IMG/VR virus record: IMGVR_UViG_3300025120_000607
Location: 1 to 22,692 of that record
Source of the DNA: a virus
Reading direction: 5' to 3' (one strand)
Length of the DNA: 22,692 bases
The notes beneath the pieces are model-generated. The model saw only the letters and a list, made by a program, of their open reading frames with translations, had not been told where the DNA came from and searched no databases. Below, piece after piece: positions 9,785 to 17,781 of the stretch. Every line of letters begins with the position of its first letter. Positions within the stretch are counted from its first letter, which is position 1. A program made the position numbers and the translations under genes.

Positions 9785-11968
9785 TTAGCCTATTAATACC
9801 CCACTAAAGAAAGAATGTTCTACATTACCTTCGATAGTTATTGTTGCGGATGTAGCAACCTCAACGGAAGCAGTGTCATTTGCATCCATGTCAGCGAGTA
9901 CACTTCCTTTTATCGTCATGGTAGTTATACCAGTAGTATTATCTTCAAATTTGTTTCTTATTCCCCACCTATAGTTTCTATTACTCGTTAGAAGTCGCAT
10001 ATCGTAACTTGTATCGTCTGTTGAGTTGGCATCCGCGATACCTATAGTAAAAAGATATGTTCCTGTTACCGGGGCTGTGAATGTGCCATTACCTGCTAGG
10101 TCAGAATTAACATCATATTGTTCTGTAATTCCTCCAGTACCGTTAAATGCCGTATGACCATTTGCGAAATCTCCACTCGTTGATTGTACCACTCTAAAAG
10201 CAGGATTATTAGGTGTAGTTACATGACCTGCACTATCAATTTTTAAATGACTTGCCGCATTTGCTCCTAAAGCCAATTGATTGGCACCATGGTCATATTC
10301 AATATATCCAATATCGTTATCACCATCATCACCAAACATAATTCTTCCATTATTAGAATTACCAGATAAAATTGATATGCCAGAGTTAGCACTTCCTTCT
10401 ACAACTAATTCGTCTGCGTGAACAGAAACACTTGCTCCACTATCTGCTGTTTTAATATGTAATCCTGTACCTAAATCTCCTTCAGCACCAACACCTACAA
10501 TATTATTACCGCCACTAATGAATAACATGTTAGCGTTACCATTAGTCTCAACTCTAAAGTCTAAGTCATCAGAATCCTCGTTGATAACAACTGCCGTATC
10601 TGTGATTGTAATTTGGTCATCGTTAGAAGATGATTGGTCATCAATACCGGCTAAGGCTGTTATATCTGAGGTTAATGCTACGGTACCAGTTCCGTCTGGT
10701 AATGTAATTGTTCTATCAGCGGTAGGGTCAGTTACAGCGATTGTTGTTTCAAAACTGTCTGCTGTTGCTCCTTCAAATACTAATGGACTCGCACTACTTA
10801 AAATTGCTTGTGTTGCGGTTACTGTTGATGAAGATGTAATAGCCCCACTACCTACAGTACCTGCCAGTGTTACATTCGCACCAGAAAAAGTTGCGGCAGT
10901 AGTTGTGCCTGATTTGATAATTAAGTTACCACTTGTATTTGTTAAACTACCATAAGTTGTTCCGTCATCTTTTAAGAATATGTCAGCACCATTAGCGTCT
11001 AATATAATGTCTGTTGCCGCGTCTAAAGTAATTGTTGAGGCACTATCTATCTCAGCGATTATTGGTGTGGTTAATGTTTTGTTTGTTAATGTGTCTGTTG
11101 TCGCCTTACCAACTAATGTATCTGTCGCATTAGGTAACGTTATCGTTCTATCTGCTGTAGGATCCACGACAGCGATTGTTGTTTCAAAACTGTCTGCCGT
11201 ACTACCTTCAAAGATAATCGTTGGACTGTTAATAGCAGGACTTGTTAATGTCTTGTTCGTTAATGTGTCTGTTGTTGCTTTACCTACAAGTGTGTCTGTC
11301 GCATTTGGTAGAGTAATCGTTCTATCTGCTGTTGGGTCTGTAACAGCGATAGTTGTTTCGAAACTGTCTGCCGTACTACCCTCAAAAATAATTGTTGGAC
11401 TGTTAATAGCAGGACTATTAAGAGTTGGACTTGTTAATGTTTTGTTTGTTAAAGTTTCTGTTGCCGTAATCAATGATACAGTACCAGTTAGGTTAGGTAG
11501 AGTAATCGTTCTATCAGCGGTAGGGTCAGTTGCCGCAAGAGTTGTCTCAAAACTGTCTGCCGTACTACCCTCGAATACTAAGTTGGCACCAAATGATATA
11601 TCAGATAAGTTACCCGTTGTAATTACCGTACCAGTTGCGTTTGGAAAATTGATTGTTCTATCTGCGGTTGGATCCACGACACCTATAACTGTCTCAAAAC
11701 TATCATCAGTTGAACCTTCTGCCGTGAGAGTTGTAAATGCGGTCGCTTGAACTGCTGTTGGTTCAAACCTTGAGTTTGATGAGTTGAATATTAATGCGTC
11801 TCCGCTTGAAGCACCCGTTGTGATAATCTTTAATGCGGTAGTTGAACCTGCCCCTAGGGCTGTATAGATTTCGACAAAGTTATCATTAACCTTATCACCA
11901 CCTATTCTTAAGGTATCACCCGTACCGTCGTTAGCACTTGATCCTAATCCTATTGCTTGATATGCCAT
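9785..11968 (-). CDS. Repetitive tail-fibre-like protein with C1q-like tip domain (727 aa)
   Basis: The N-terminus 'MAYQAIGLGSSANDGTGDTL' ... 'GGDKVNDNFVEIY' is a common attachment-type start of marine phage fibre proteins. Five copies of the 'FEGSTADSFETT...DPTADRTITLPN' module begin near residues 82, 130, 193, 252 and 394. After the fourth is the 'IAEIDSASTITLDAATDI...' block shared with the 476-aa protein. From about residue 588 to the end (PAFRVVQSTSG ... FTAPVTGTYLFTIGI ... EHSFFSGVLIG) the sequence looks like a C1q/TNF-type jelly-roll, a usual receptor-binding tip. Host recognition is therefore the likely role. The gene sits between the 1001-aa protein and gp8 with a TATAAATA box only 6 nt before its ATG. 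It is not part of the T4 gene order and looks like an exchangeable fibre cassette with the 102-aa gene. Confidence 0.88.
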   Translation of the reverse strand: MAYQAIGLGSSANDGTGDTLRIGGDKVNDNFVEIYTALGAGSTTALKIITTGASSGDALIFNSSNSRFEPTAVQATAFTTLTAEGSTDDSFETVIGVVDPTADRTINFPNATGTVITTGNLSDISFGANLVFEGSTADSFETTLAATDPTADRTITLPNLTGTVSLITATETLTNKTLTSPTLNSPAINSPTIIFEGSTADSFETTIAVTDPTADRTITLPNATDTLVGKATTDTLTNKTLTSPAINSPTIIFEGSTADSFETTIAVVDPTADRTITLPNATDTLVGKATTDTLTNKTLTTPIIAEIDSASTITLDAATDIILDANGADIFLKDDGTTYGSLTNTSGNLIIKSGTTTAATFSGANVTLAGTVGSGAITSSSTVTATQAILSSASPLVFEGATADSFETTIAVTDPTADRTITLPDGTGTVALTSDITALAGIDDQSSSNDDQITITDTAVVINEDSDDLDFRVETNGNANMLFISGGNNIVGVGAEGDLGTGLHIKTADSGASVSVHADELVVEGSANSGISILSGNSNNGRIMFGDDGDNDIGYIEYDHGANQLALGANAASHLKIDSAGHVTTPNNPAFRVVQSTSGDFANGHTAFNGTGGITEQYDVNSDLAGNGTFTAPVTGTYLFTIGIADANSTDDTSYDMRLLTSNRNYRWGIRNKFEDNTTGITTMTIKGSVLADMDANDTASVEVATSATITIEGNVEHSFFSGVLIG
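10920..10980 (-). repeat. 61-bp identical block shared by two fibre genes, copy 2
   Basis: Identical to 946-1006, in the 727-aa fibre gene. Same orientation and reading frame, about 10 kb away, which makes it a substrate for homologous recombination between the two genes. Confidence 0.95.
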
Positions 11969-11974
11969 ATACTC

Positions 11975-11982
11975 TATTTATA
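11975..11982 (-). promoter_or_regulatory. T4-type late promoter TATAAATA abutting the fibre ATG
   Basis: TATAAATA on the minus strand ends only 6 nt before the ATG of the 727-aa fibre gene (TATAAATA-GAGTAT-ATG). A GGGAG sequence lies just before the box, right after the stop of the 1001-aa gene. A transcript from this box would start about at the ATG, i.e. be leaderless or nearly so. Confidence 0.65.
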
Positions 11983-11987
11983 CTCCC

Positions 11988-14900
11988 TTATGCGATGTTA
12001 TCATCAAATTTCTTACCAGTTGTGTCGAATGTTGTTGCCGCAGGTCCATCACTACTGAAAGTATCTTCCTGGAATGATACTTCCGTTGGTATTGCGAAAT
12101 TCGTATGTATTGGTAAAGAGAAGTCACCAATCTGTACAAAGTCACCATCGATTGATGTATTCGTACCCATAATCTTCAAATTGTTCAATGTCGCTATTGT
12201 GATACCTGACATACCACCACCACCCGCATTACCAAATGCCGTGTTGACAAATTTACCTATCGTACTCATTCTTGGTCCCGCATAGATAACACCAGTCGTT
12301 GGTGTCGTTGAATGAACCGTCGTGTTAGGTGTCCTCTGTTGATTTAATTTGATTGTTATATCTTGGTTTAAGGTCACAGCCCTCGTGTTCGATGTGAAAG
12401 AGGCATCCAACTCTATTGTACTCTCTGGGTTACTTCGTAATGATGAACCGTCAGTTGCCGTACCTAATCTTCTACCAAGTTTCTCTCCAAAGATAACTGT
12501 TAGTATTTCTATCACCTCATCTGTCTCAGTCTTACCAGACAATCTAGTAAATCCAGTTTTCATTCTAGCATTCAACCTACTCTTAATACTAACCTCACCC
12601 GCAAAGTAGAAACCAGCAGGGTGTACAGCAGATTTGAGATAGTCTCTCCACTCCGTGATACTCTCACCAACTTTTACGATGTATGAATAATCTTGGTAGT
12701 ATAAACTATCTTGTATCTTCTTCGTACTCTCTGATATGAATCCATCAACACCACTAAACTCTCCATCTGTCTCAATGACCGTGCCAACACTCGAAGACAT
12801 CACTGCCGTATCAGCACTTCTAACTCTTGCGGTCGCACCTGAGGTGCCACCAGTGAGTGTCACTTTATCATCGAAGGTTCCATTTACCGTGTTCAATGTT
12901 AAGATGTTGGAATCTGAATCCAATAATTCTTCTACTGTAGCAGTAGTTGTTGATGTGTCCTCGTTTAACAATCTACTATCATCTGTGCCGTTATGAGTGA
13001 TTGTTAGAAAGTCTGTTGTATTCGTAACTTCATAGATTGTGTTGACAATCTTATCACCATCTTCCGTGATAATCTTATCTTGTTCGAAACCATCGAAGAC
13101 TGGATCAGTTGCCAATTCTTCGAAAGCGATACTATCACCGTCCTCTGTGATTAAATCTCCTTCTTCACCATCTAATCGTATTACTGCCTGTCTGTGGTCT
13201 TCTAACAGTATCGCATAATCCAATTCTTGGAATGGTTCCAAAACAATGTTGTCTTCTTTTGTTGAACTAACTGTTTCATTTATAGCGAAGGCACCTGATA
13301 GGCTATCAATCTGCATGTGTAACTTAGGTAGTATCCCAGGTGGTTCTTCGTATCTGAATCCTTGGTCGATTGGTTTGACAGATAGTGCCTTACCAATACT
13401 ATCTGATACAGGGAATACATCTGCCCCACTACCACCAGATGATGTGACCGTTACTGCTGGTAGTGATAGATAACCACCACCTGCGTTTGTAATTAAAATT
13501 TTTGTGATATCATTTGTTGGACTACCCCCACCATTTGTGGCTGCTTCCATAACCAGTTGGTCAGTTGAACTGCCTTCCATCATAAGAATACCATCGTCTA
13601 GTGTATCTTGTTCTAATGTGAAACCCCCATTGACAACCGCAACTTTACCTGCCAGCCCAGAACCGTGTGTTGGATTCGTAACTGCCAATACATCACCCTC
13701 AGCGTAACCAGTACCAGCAGTATTGATAATGATACTATCGACACTACCATAAGATGTGTTATCAATCTGTGCGACCATGCCACCCCCACCTTTTTGTGAG
13801 TTAGTGTCGACCGCAACTTGTTCACCTACTGTATAGTAACGTCCTGGTGTGTTGACTTCGATATCATCTACAATAGATTGAATAGTACATGTTAGGGTAA
13901 CATCTGGGTTATTATTTGGAACACCAGTTATCGTTGATGAAGTCTGTTGTAATACACTTGATCCATCTTCGTTTATTATCTCGTCACCCGCATTTGTTGA
14001 ACTACCATCTGTACCGTCTAACAACATCGTGCTACCATCATTGGTAACAAAAGTACCACTGATACTCGCTTTGTTTAGAATGAGTGTAGCAACGTCTCTC
14101 TGAATACCATCAAGTTGAACAGCAGATATACTTACATCTTCTACTGTCGCTGTCGCCAGGTTGACGTTAGTATTACCAACAACATTTGCTTGTGTGATTG
14201 TCTGTCCTTTTAGTTTTGTCATATCACCATCTGATGGTGATGATAGAGTAATCTTTAATATGTTTGATGTGTTGAACTTACCAGCAGAAACTCTCAACAT
14301 ATCAACTGTTGGGTAATATAATTCTGGTGTCTCGTTTAACAACGCACGGAAGAAAATCTCGTGTCCCTTCTTCGTGCCTTTTCTCTTATATAATGATAAG
14401 ATATTCTTTGTCAGTTGTCTCTTATCTAATCCGTCTGTAAGTCTGTTTGGTATAGTCTGTAAAAATGTATTCCTAAACTGTACGAAAAAATCATCTATTG
14501 TATCATTGACGTCCGCATAGTCTAATAGTTGGGTTAGTGTCTCGTTAGGATTCGCTCTGTATTTACCAATGATACCCGCGGCACCAGATGAACTGCCTGT
14601 GATTGTCTCACCAGTTACGAATAAACTGTTAGAACTAATATAAATTTTTAGATTGTCTGTGTCCTCTGCCAGTATCGTTGCCGTCTGACCAGATGTGGAA
14701 CCCGTAATCGTCTCACCCTTTGTGAACTCACCAACACTACCTTCTTCGTTGAGTAAGTAATCGTTCTCGTTATTGCCCTTTTCGTCCGTACCATCTAATG
14801 CCAGAAAACCTTCTGACGCCGTCTCTAATAATATCTGGTCTGACGCCGTGACACTAGATAACGTAATCTGTGCGGACTCCATATAGACATAGTATTGTTT

Positions 14901-14993
14901 TAGAAACTCCGCTAAGAGTGGATTGTTAGCCTGTATGTGTTGGGGTAACTGTCTGTTAACTAACGGACTTAATTTTTTATTAAACTTAGCCAT
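11988..14993 (-). CDS. Large virion protein, probable baseplate component (1001 aa, T4 gene 7 position)
   Basis: The gene lies directly after gp6 (3 nt gap), where T4 has gene 7 (~1030 aa), but I see no similarity to T4 gp7, so only position and size agree. The N-terminus 'MAKFNKKLSPLVNRQLPQHI' with 'FLKQYYVYMES', and the conserved C-terminal segment near residues 762-798 (YYQDYSYIVKVGESITEWRD ... VHPAGFYFAGEV), match a structural protein common in T4-like marine phages. Between are 'GETITGSTSG' segments (near 92, 129, 710), 'LDGTD...' segments (near 65 and 322), two 'ITEDGD' segments (near 611 and 637) and 'NTAGTGYAEGD/TNAGGGYLSL' repeats typical of beta-structured phage insertions. There is no enzyme motif. 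Co-transcribed with gp25-gp6. Confidence 0.85.
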   Translation of the reverse strand: MAKFNKKLSPLVNRQLPQHIQANNPLLAEFLKQYYVYMESAQITLSSVTASDQILLETASEGFLALDGTDEKGNNENDYLLNEEGSVGEFTKGETITGSTSGQTATILAEDTDNLKIYISSNSLFVTGETITGSSSGAAGIIGKYRANPNETLTQLLDYADVNDTIDDFFVQFRNTFLQTIPNRLTDGLDKRQLTKNILSLYKRKGTKKGHEIFFRALLNETPELYYPTVDMLRVSAGKFNTSNILKITLSSPSDGDMTKLKGQTITQANVVGNTNVNLATATVEDVSISAVQLDGIQRDVATLILNKASISGTFVTNDGSTMLLDGTDGSSTNAGDEIINEDGSSVLQQTSSTITGVPNNNPDVTLTCTIQSIVDDIEVNTPGRYYTVGEQVAVDTNSQKGGGGMVAQIDNTSYGSVDSIIINTAGTGYAEGDVLAVTNPTHGSGLAGKVAVVNGGFTLEQDTLDDGILMMEGSSTDQLVMEAATNGGGSPTNDITKILITNAGGGYLSLPAVTVTSSGGSGADVFPVSDSIGKALSVKPIDQGFRYEEPPGILPKLHMQIDSLSGAFAINETVSSTKEDNIVLEPFQELDYAILLEDHRQAVIRLDGEEGDLITEDGDSIAFEELATDPVFDGFEQDKIITEDGDKIVNTIYEVTNTTDFLTITHNGTDDSRLLNEDTSTTTATVEELLDSDSNILTLNTVNGTFDDKVTLTGGTSGATARVRSADTAVMSSSVGTVIETDGEFSGVDGFISESTKKIQDSLYYQDYSYIVKVGESITEWRDYLKSAVHPAGFYFAGEVSIKSRLNARMKTGFTRLSGKTETDEVIEILTVIFGEKLGRRLGTATDGSSLRSNPESTIELDASFTSNTRAVTLNQDITIKLNQQRTPNTTVHSTTPTTGVIYAGPRMSTIGKFVNTAFGNAGGGGMSGITIATLNNLKIMGTNTSIDGDFVQIGDFSLPIHTNFAIPTEVSFQEDTFSSDGPAATTFDTTGKKFDDNIA

Positions 14994-14996
14994 AGA

Positions 14997-16844
14997 TTAA
15001 GCATAACTTGTTGATGTTGTATAACCTATACCTGAAGTTGTATCAAAGTCATCAGCCGTTACAGTTGTCGTAGTGTTTGTTTCATCAATCTCTATGACCT
15101 GATTACGAACTGGTTTGATATCTACTGAGTTTGGCACAATCGTTAATCTTACTGCCGTTGACGTAGAACCATTTATGTTTGATACGCTAGAGATATGTAA
15201 AGAGTTTAACACAATCGTTCCGTTTGTATAATCTATCGTACCCTGTGTGCTGTTTGTGTATGTTCTAACACCTGCCGTGATATAGTATAATCTCACATTA
15301 CCCTGTCCGTCTTCATCTAAGAAATATTCGTTAGTCGTATCACCAGAGACTTTGAATCCTGTTGAAACTAATATACCACCGCCACTCGCATTATGACCAC
15401 TGTGTGGATTATAAAATGCGTTGTTGAAACCAATAGTATAAGTTGTTGTACCAGTCGTTGTCGCTGTGAATGACTTATGTAATTTTACCGTGGTGATGTT
15501 TGATAGTATTGCCGTATCAACTTTGTTTATCGTCTCTATGAATTTACTGTGTCTGAACATCTGGTCGAACTGTTGTAGGTTGTTCTCGTTGTATGTTGTA
15601 ATCGTATTCTGAACTAATGACTTGATTGTATCAGGTGCCTTAGTTGTTGCTTTCTGGTCATACTTGACCACAACATTTAACTGAATGAAAGTTGTCTCTG
15701 GGTCTTCTATAACTGGTGTAATACTCGCAACGTTAAAATCTTTTAACTGTGTGATAATATCTGCCTTGTTACTCTCTGTAACTGAGACACCAGATTTTGG
15801 ATTGATAGAGATATAGACACGACCATAAACAGGTGTGTTGTTATCTTCACCACCCCATACTTGAACTGACTTAGCATTTGGAAAAATTGTCTTCACTCTC
15901 GCTTCGTAATCTTTTGTGGTTACGGCACGATTTTGTGAAGCGTACTGTCTTGGTGCGTTGAAACGAATACTGTCTGGAGTTTCTGGTTCTGACCCACCTG
16001 ATGAATTACTTGCCGTAGTGATAGTTGCGCTTGAACTACCTGCGATGTTACCAGATAGAGTGAAAGATGTAGCACCGTTACTACCCGTACCACTCGTCAC
16101 TATGTAAGATAGTGTGACGATGTTGCCTGTCGATAATGATTTACCTAAAACACCATCACCAAATATAACTTCATACTGTTCATCTTCGACACCTTCTAGG
16201 TAATAGACCGTTGATGTAGATGAAACATCTGCCAAGTCTGTTGACTTCGTGTAGGTTACCGTGGTCGTATCACTTGAACTGTTTTGAACTGTAACTTGTA
16301 ATGTTGTTGTATCCGCAAATTTATTCTTAATTAAAAATCTTTGGTCTGCGTTTGAAACGTCAACCGTATATTTGTTGTTAACTAACGTGCCCTCGTAAAC
16401 TGGTAATTCAGAAAACGTATAGACGCCTGAAACTGGATTGATTGTTGTATCATCTTTGACAACATAGTTGTAAGATGTACCATCAACTGTTGTGGTGAAA
16501 GTTGTACCTCTCGCCGCGGTAGCACTTGATCCTGATAAGTCAGAAACAACCACGTTTAATTTGGCAATTGGTGATGTCGCACTTCTTGGTGTGTAACCTA
16601 CATGTTTCGCATGTGAGACAATACTGTTTCTTATGTCCGCACTATCTAGGAACATTTCATTGGCGAGAACATTGGCATAGACCGCGTTGTAATGTGTGTT
16701 GTATGCCAGAACATCTAACAAGGTAGATATCGTTGACCCCTCAAAATCGTAATCTGTGAATTGGTCTTGTTGACGTAAAAACGTCTTCATATTATTTTTA
16801 ATATCATCAAAATCTAATGATGTTACTGAAAGTCTTTTAGCCAT
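14997..16844 (-). CDS. 6: Baseplate wedge subunit, T4 gp6-like (615 aa)
   Basis: The N-terminal ~100 residues (DFDDIKNNMKTFLRQQDQFT, FEGSTISTLLDVLAYNTHY, NEMFLDSADIRNSIVSHAKH, GYTPRSATSP) are the hallmark of T4 gp6 and its marine homologues. Around residues 293-350 'NAPRQYASQNRAVTTKDYEA' and 'VWGGEDNNTPVYGRVYI' match the baseplate-J-like part. gp6 forms the inter-wedge ring of the baseplate with gp25 and gp53. Length is close to T4 gp6 (660 aa). The ATG overlaps the gp25 stop in a TAATG junction, implying translational coupling, so the two partners are made together. The product is entirely structural. Confidence 0.95.
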   Translation of the reverse strand: MAKRLSVTSLDFDDIKNNMKTFLRQQDQFTDYDFEGSTISTLLDVLAYNTHYNAVYANVLANEMFLDSADIRNSIVSHAKHVGYTPRSATSPIAKLNVVVSDLSGSSATAARGTTFTTTVDGTSYNYVVKDDTTINPVSGVYTFSELPVYEGTLVNNKYTVDVSNADQRFLIKNKFADTTTLQVTVQNSSSDTTTVTYTKSTDLADVSSTSTVYYLEGVEDEQYEVIFGDGVLGKSLSTGNIVTLSYIVTSGTGSNGATSFTLSGNIAGSSSATITTASNSSGGSEPETPDSIRFNAPRQYASQNRAVTTKDYEARVKTIFPNAKSVQVWGGEDNNTPVYGRVYISINPKSGVSVTESNKADIITQLKDFNVASITPVIEDPETTFIQLNVVVKYDQKATTKAPDTIKSLVQNTITTYNENNLQQFDQMFRHSKFIETINKVDTAILSNITTVKLHKSFTATTTGTTTYTIGFNNAFYNPHSGHNASGGGILVSTGFKVSGDTTNEYFLDEDGQGNVRLYYITAGVRTYTNSTQGTIDYTNGTIVLNSLHISSVSNINGSTSTAVRLTIVPNSVDIKPVRNQVIEIDETNTTTTVTADDFDTTSGIGYTTSTSYA

Positions 16845-17287
16845 TATCTACTTCTTTCTAACATTGTTGTTAAGGTTATTAATTCACCTGGTACATTAAC
16901 GACATAAAAACTGATAGTCACTTCGTAACTATTTCTATCTGGCTGGGCTGAAGCGATAACTGAGACGAGTCTTGCCCTTGGCTCAAAATTTTCTATTACC
17001 TCTGATACGGCACGTTGTAATACGTTTGCCGTGATAGGGGTCATTGGTTCAAACAATAGTGCCGACACACTCGACCCAATCTCTGGGTGAAATGGTCTCT
17101 CGTAATGATTTGTTAATATCAGATTACGGACAGATTGTTTGACAGCCTCAACGTCCTTCTTCACAATCAAGTCTTTGGTTGCCACATTCTTCTCAAAAGA
17201 AAGTGCCAAGTCTGAATAAAGTCTCGTACTCCTGGCACTCGCATTGGTGCCACTTGCGTCTCTATATCCTGATTGTAGTATTGCCAT
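16844..17287 (-). CDS. 25: Baseplate wedge subunit, T4 gp25-like (147 aa)
   Basis: The GPW/gp25 family signature is clear: 'KKDVEAVKQSVRNLILTNHY' followed by 'ERPFHPEIGSSVSALLFEPM' (about residues 42-82) and 'VSEVIENFEPRARLVSVIA'. This sheath-initiator/wedge protein nucleates the tail sheath and binds gp6. Length is slightly above T4 gp25 (132 aa) because of an N-terminal tail rich in Ser/Ala/Arg. The ATG at 17285-17287 follows the PAAR stop by 17 nt. No Shine-Dalgarno sequence is visible; instead GATAAATA lies 6 nt upstream, so the message may be leaderless or translated from read-through transcripts. Confidence 0.95.
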   Translation of the reverse strand: MAILQSGYRDASGTNASARSTRLYSDLALSFEKNVATKDLIVKKDVEAVKQSVRNLILTNHYERPFHPEIGSSVSALLFEPMTPITANVLQRAVSEVIENFEPRARLVSVIASAQPDRNSYEVTISFYVVNVPGELITLTTMLERSR

Positions 17288-17293
17288 GATAAC

Positions 17294-17301
17294 TATTTAT
17301 C
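17294..17301 (-). promoter_or_regulatory. Possible late promoter GATAAATA abutting gp25 ATG
   Basis: GATAAATA on the minus strand fits the NATAAATA late consensus of T4-like marine phages and ends 6 nt before the gp25 ATG, with no ribosome binding site in between. The geometry matches that of the 727-aa fibre gene. Confidence 0.5.
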
Positions 17302-17304
17302 AAG

Positions 17305-17562
17305 TTACCCAGCAAAAACGTTAGAACTCCCTGAACTTCTTGTATGAGCGCAGGTGTCAGCGTCTCCCTTGCGATTGACTGGTTTGCCATTCGCATTGAC
17401 GCTACCGCTACCATTGGCAGTTTTAACTCCAGTATGTAGTCCATGTGCCGAGACACTATCTCCATCTACGGAGATGGGTTGCCCATTCACATTGACATTA
17501 CGGCCAGAACTAACAACTCCGCCACCAGTATTACTATCACCGTTTCGATGAACACTAGGCAC
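17305..17562 (-). CDS. PAAR-repeat spike-tip protein, GTG start (85 aa)
   Basis: With a GTG start at 17560-17562 the product begins MPSVHRNGDSNTGGGV, the usual opening of phage PAAR proteins such as T4 gp5.4. The body shows the expected repeat pattern: 'VNVNGQPISVDGD' (23-35), 'SVNANGKPVNRKGDADTCAH' (54-73), then 'SSGSSNVFAG' at the C-terminus. PAAR proteins form the sharp, often metal-bound cone on the tip of the gp5-type spike and help pierce the outer membrane. I prefer this start over the TTG at 17637 because the family begins here, GAGGGCAAGGTA precedes it, and the start then overlaps the upstream 44-aa gene by 8 nt, as its neighbours do. The longer frame would add 25 residues with no family resemblance. 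Confidence 0.85.
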   Translation of the reverse strand: MPSVHRNGDSNTGGGVVSSGRNVNVNGQPISVDGDSVSAHGLHTGVKTANGSGSVNANGKPVNRKGDADTCAHTRSSGSSNVFAG

Positions 17563-17689
17563 TACCTTGCCCTCTACTTCGTGTGTGTTGTTTACGTTTC
17601 TGTTTATTCTTAGGCCTTGACCTACAACTGTTACCAATAGATGTGCGTTTCTTTGGACCCTGTCTATAATTATTATTACTTATAGCCAT
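17555..17689 (-). CDS. Small basic protein of marine T4-like phages (44 aa)
   Basis: The frame from the ATG at 17687-17689 reads MAISNNNYRQGPKKRTSIGN, then an Arg/Lys-rich tail with 'RPKNKQKRKQ', ending 'RGQGSA'. The combination 'GPKKRTSIG' plus 'RPKNK' and a terminal 'RGQG' resembles a small basic protein I remember from cyanophage and pelagiphage genomes; function unknown. Its ATG overlaps the stop of the 30-aa Cys-rich gene (TAATG), and its end overlaps the PAAR GTG start by 8 nt. The strong positive charge would suit binding to nucleic acid or an acidic protein surface, but this is speculation. It overlaps in a second frame the extension that a TTG start would give the PAAR gene. Confidence 0.65.
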   Translation of the reverse strand: MAISNNNYRQGPKKRTSIGNSCRSRPKNKQKRKQHTRSRGQGSA

Positions 17690-17781
17690 TACCCATGCTC
17701 ACAGTTAGAACACTCGCAACTCTGACATGATCCACCACTAGAACAGTGGCAACCGTGTTCACAATTTATACATGTACCCAT
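17689..17781 (-). CDS. Cysteine-rich micro-protein, probable metal binder (30 aa)
   Basis: The product starts MGTCINCEHGCHC and contains 8 Cys and 3 His in 30 residues, spaced C4-x2-C7-x3-C11-x-C13-x5-C19-x2-C22-x-C24-x2-C27, like a metallothionein or a compact zinc- or iron-binding knuckle. It has no hydrophobic core and would need metal or disulfides to fold. It is bounded on both sides by TAATG stop-start overlaps (with the 58-aa gene before and the 44-aa gene after), which strongly supports translation. Being in the late virion operon ahead of the PAAR spike tip, it could be a small virion or assembly component or a metal buffer. No family is recognised. Confidence 0.65.
   Translation of the reverse strand: MGTCINCEHGCHCSSGGSCQSCECSNCEHG

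Noticed and set aside
10980-11750. 256-aa plus-strand open frame opposite the 727-aa fibre gene
   Set aside because: It is the antisense of the fibre repeats (its recurring VIVLSAVGS pattern mirrors the DPTADRTITLP repeat). It has no ribosome site or promoter, so it is a shadow of a repetitive, T-rich coding strand.
11988-14993. Naming the 1001-aa protein T4 gp7
   Set aside because: Position after gp6 and length agree, but I could see no sequence resemblance to T4 gp7, so only the positional parallel is noted.
17262-17465. 67-aa minus-strand frame overlapping PAAR and gp25
   Set aside because: Lies in another frame across the PAAR gene and the gp25 start; no ribosome site and no recognisable sequence. 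PAAR and gp25 fully explain the region.
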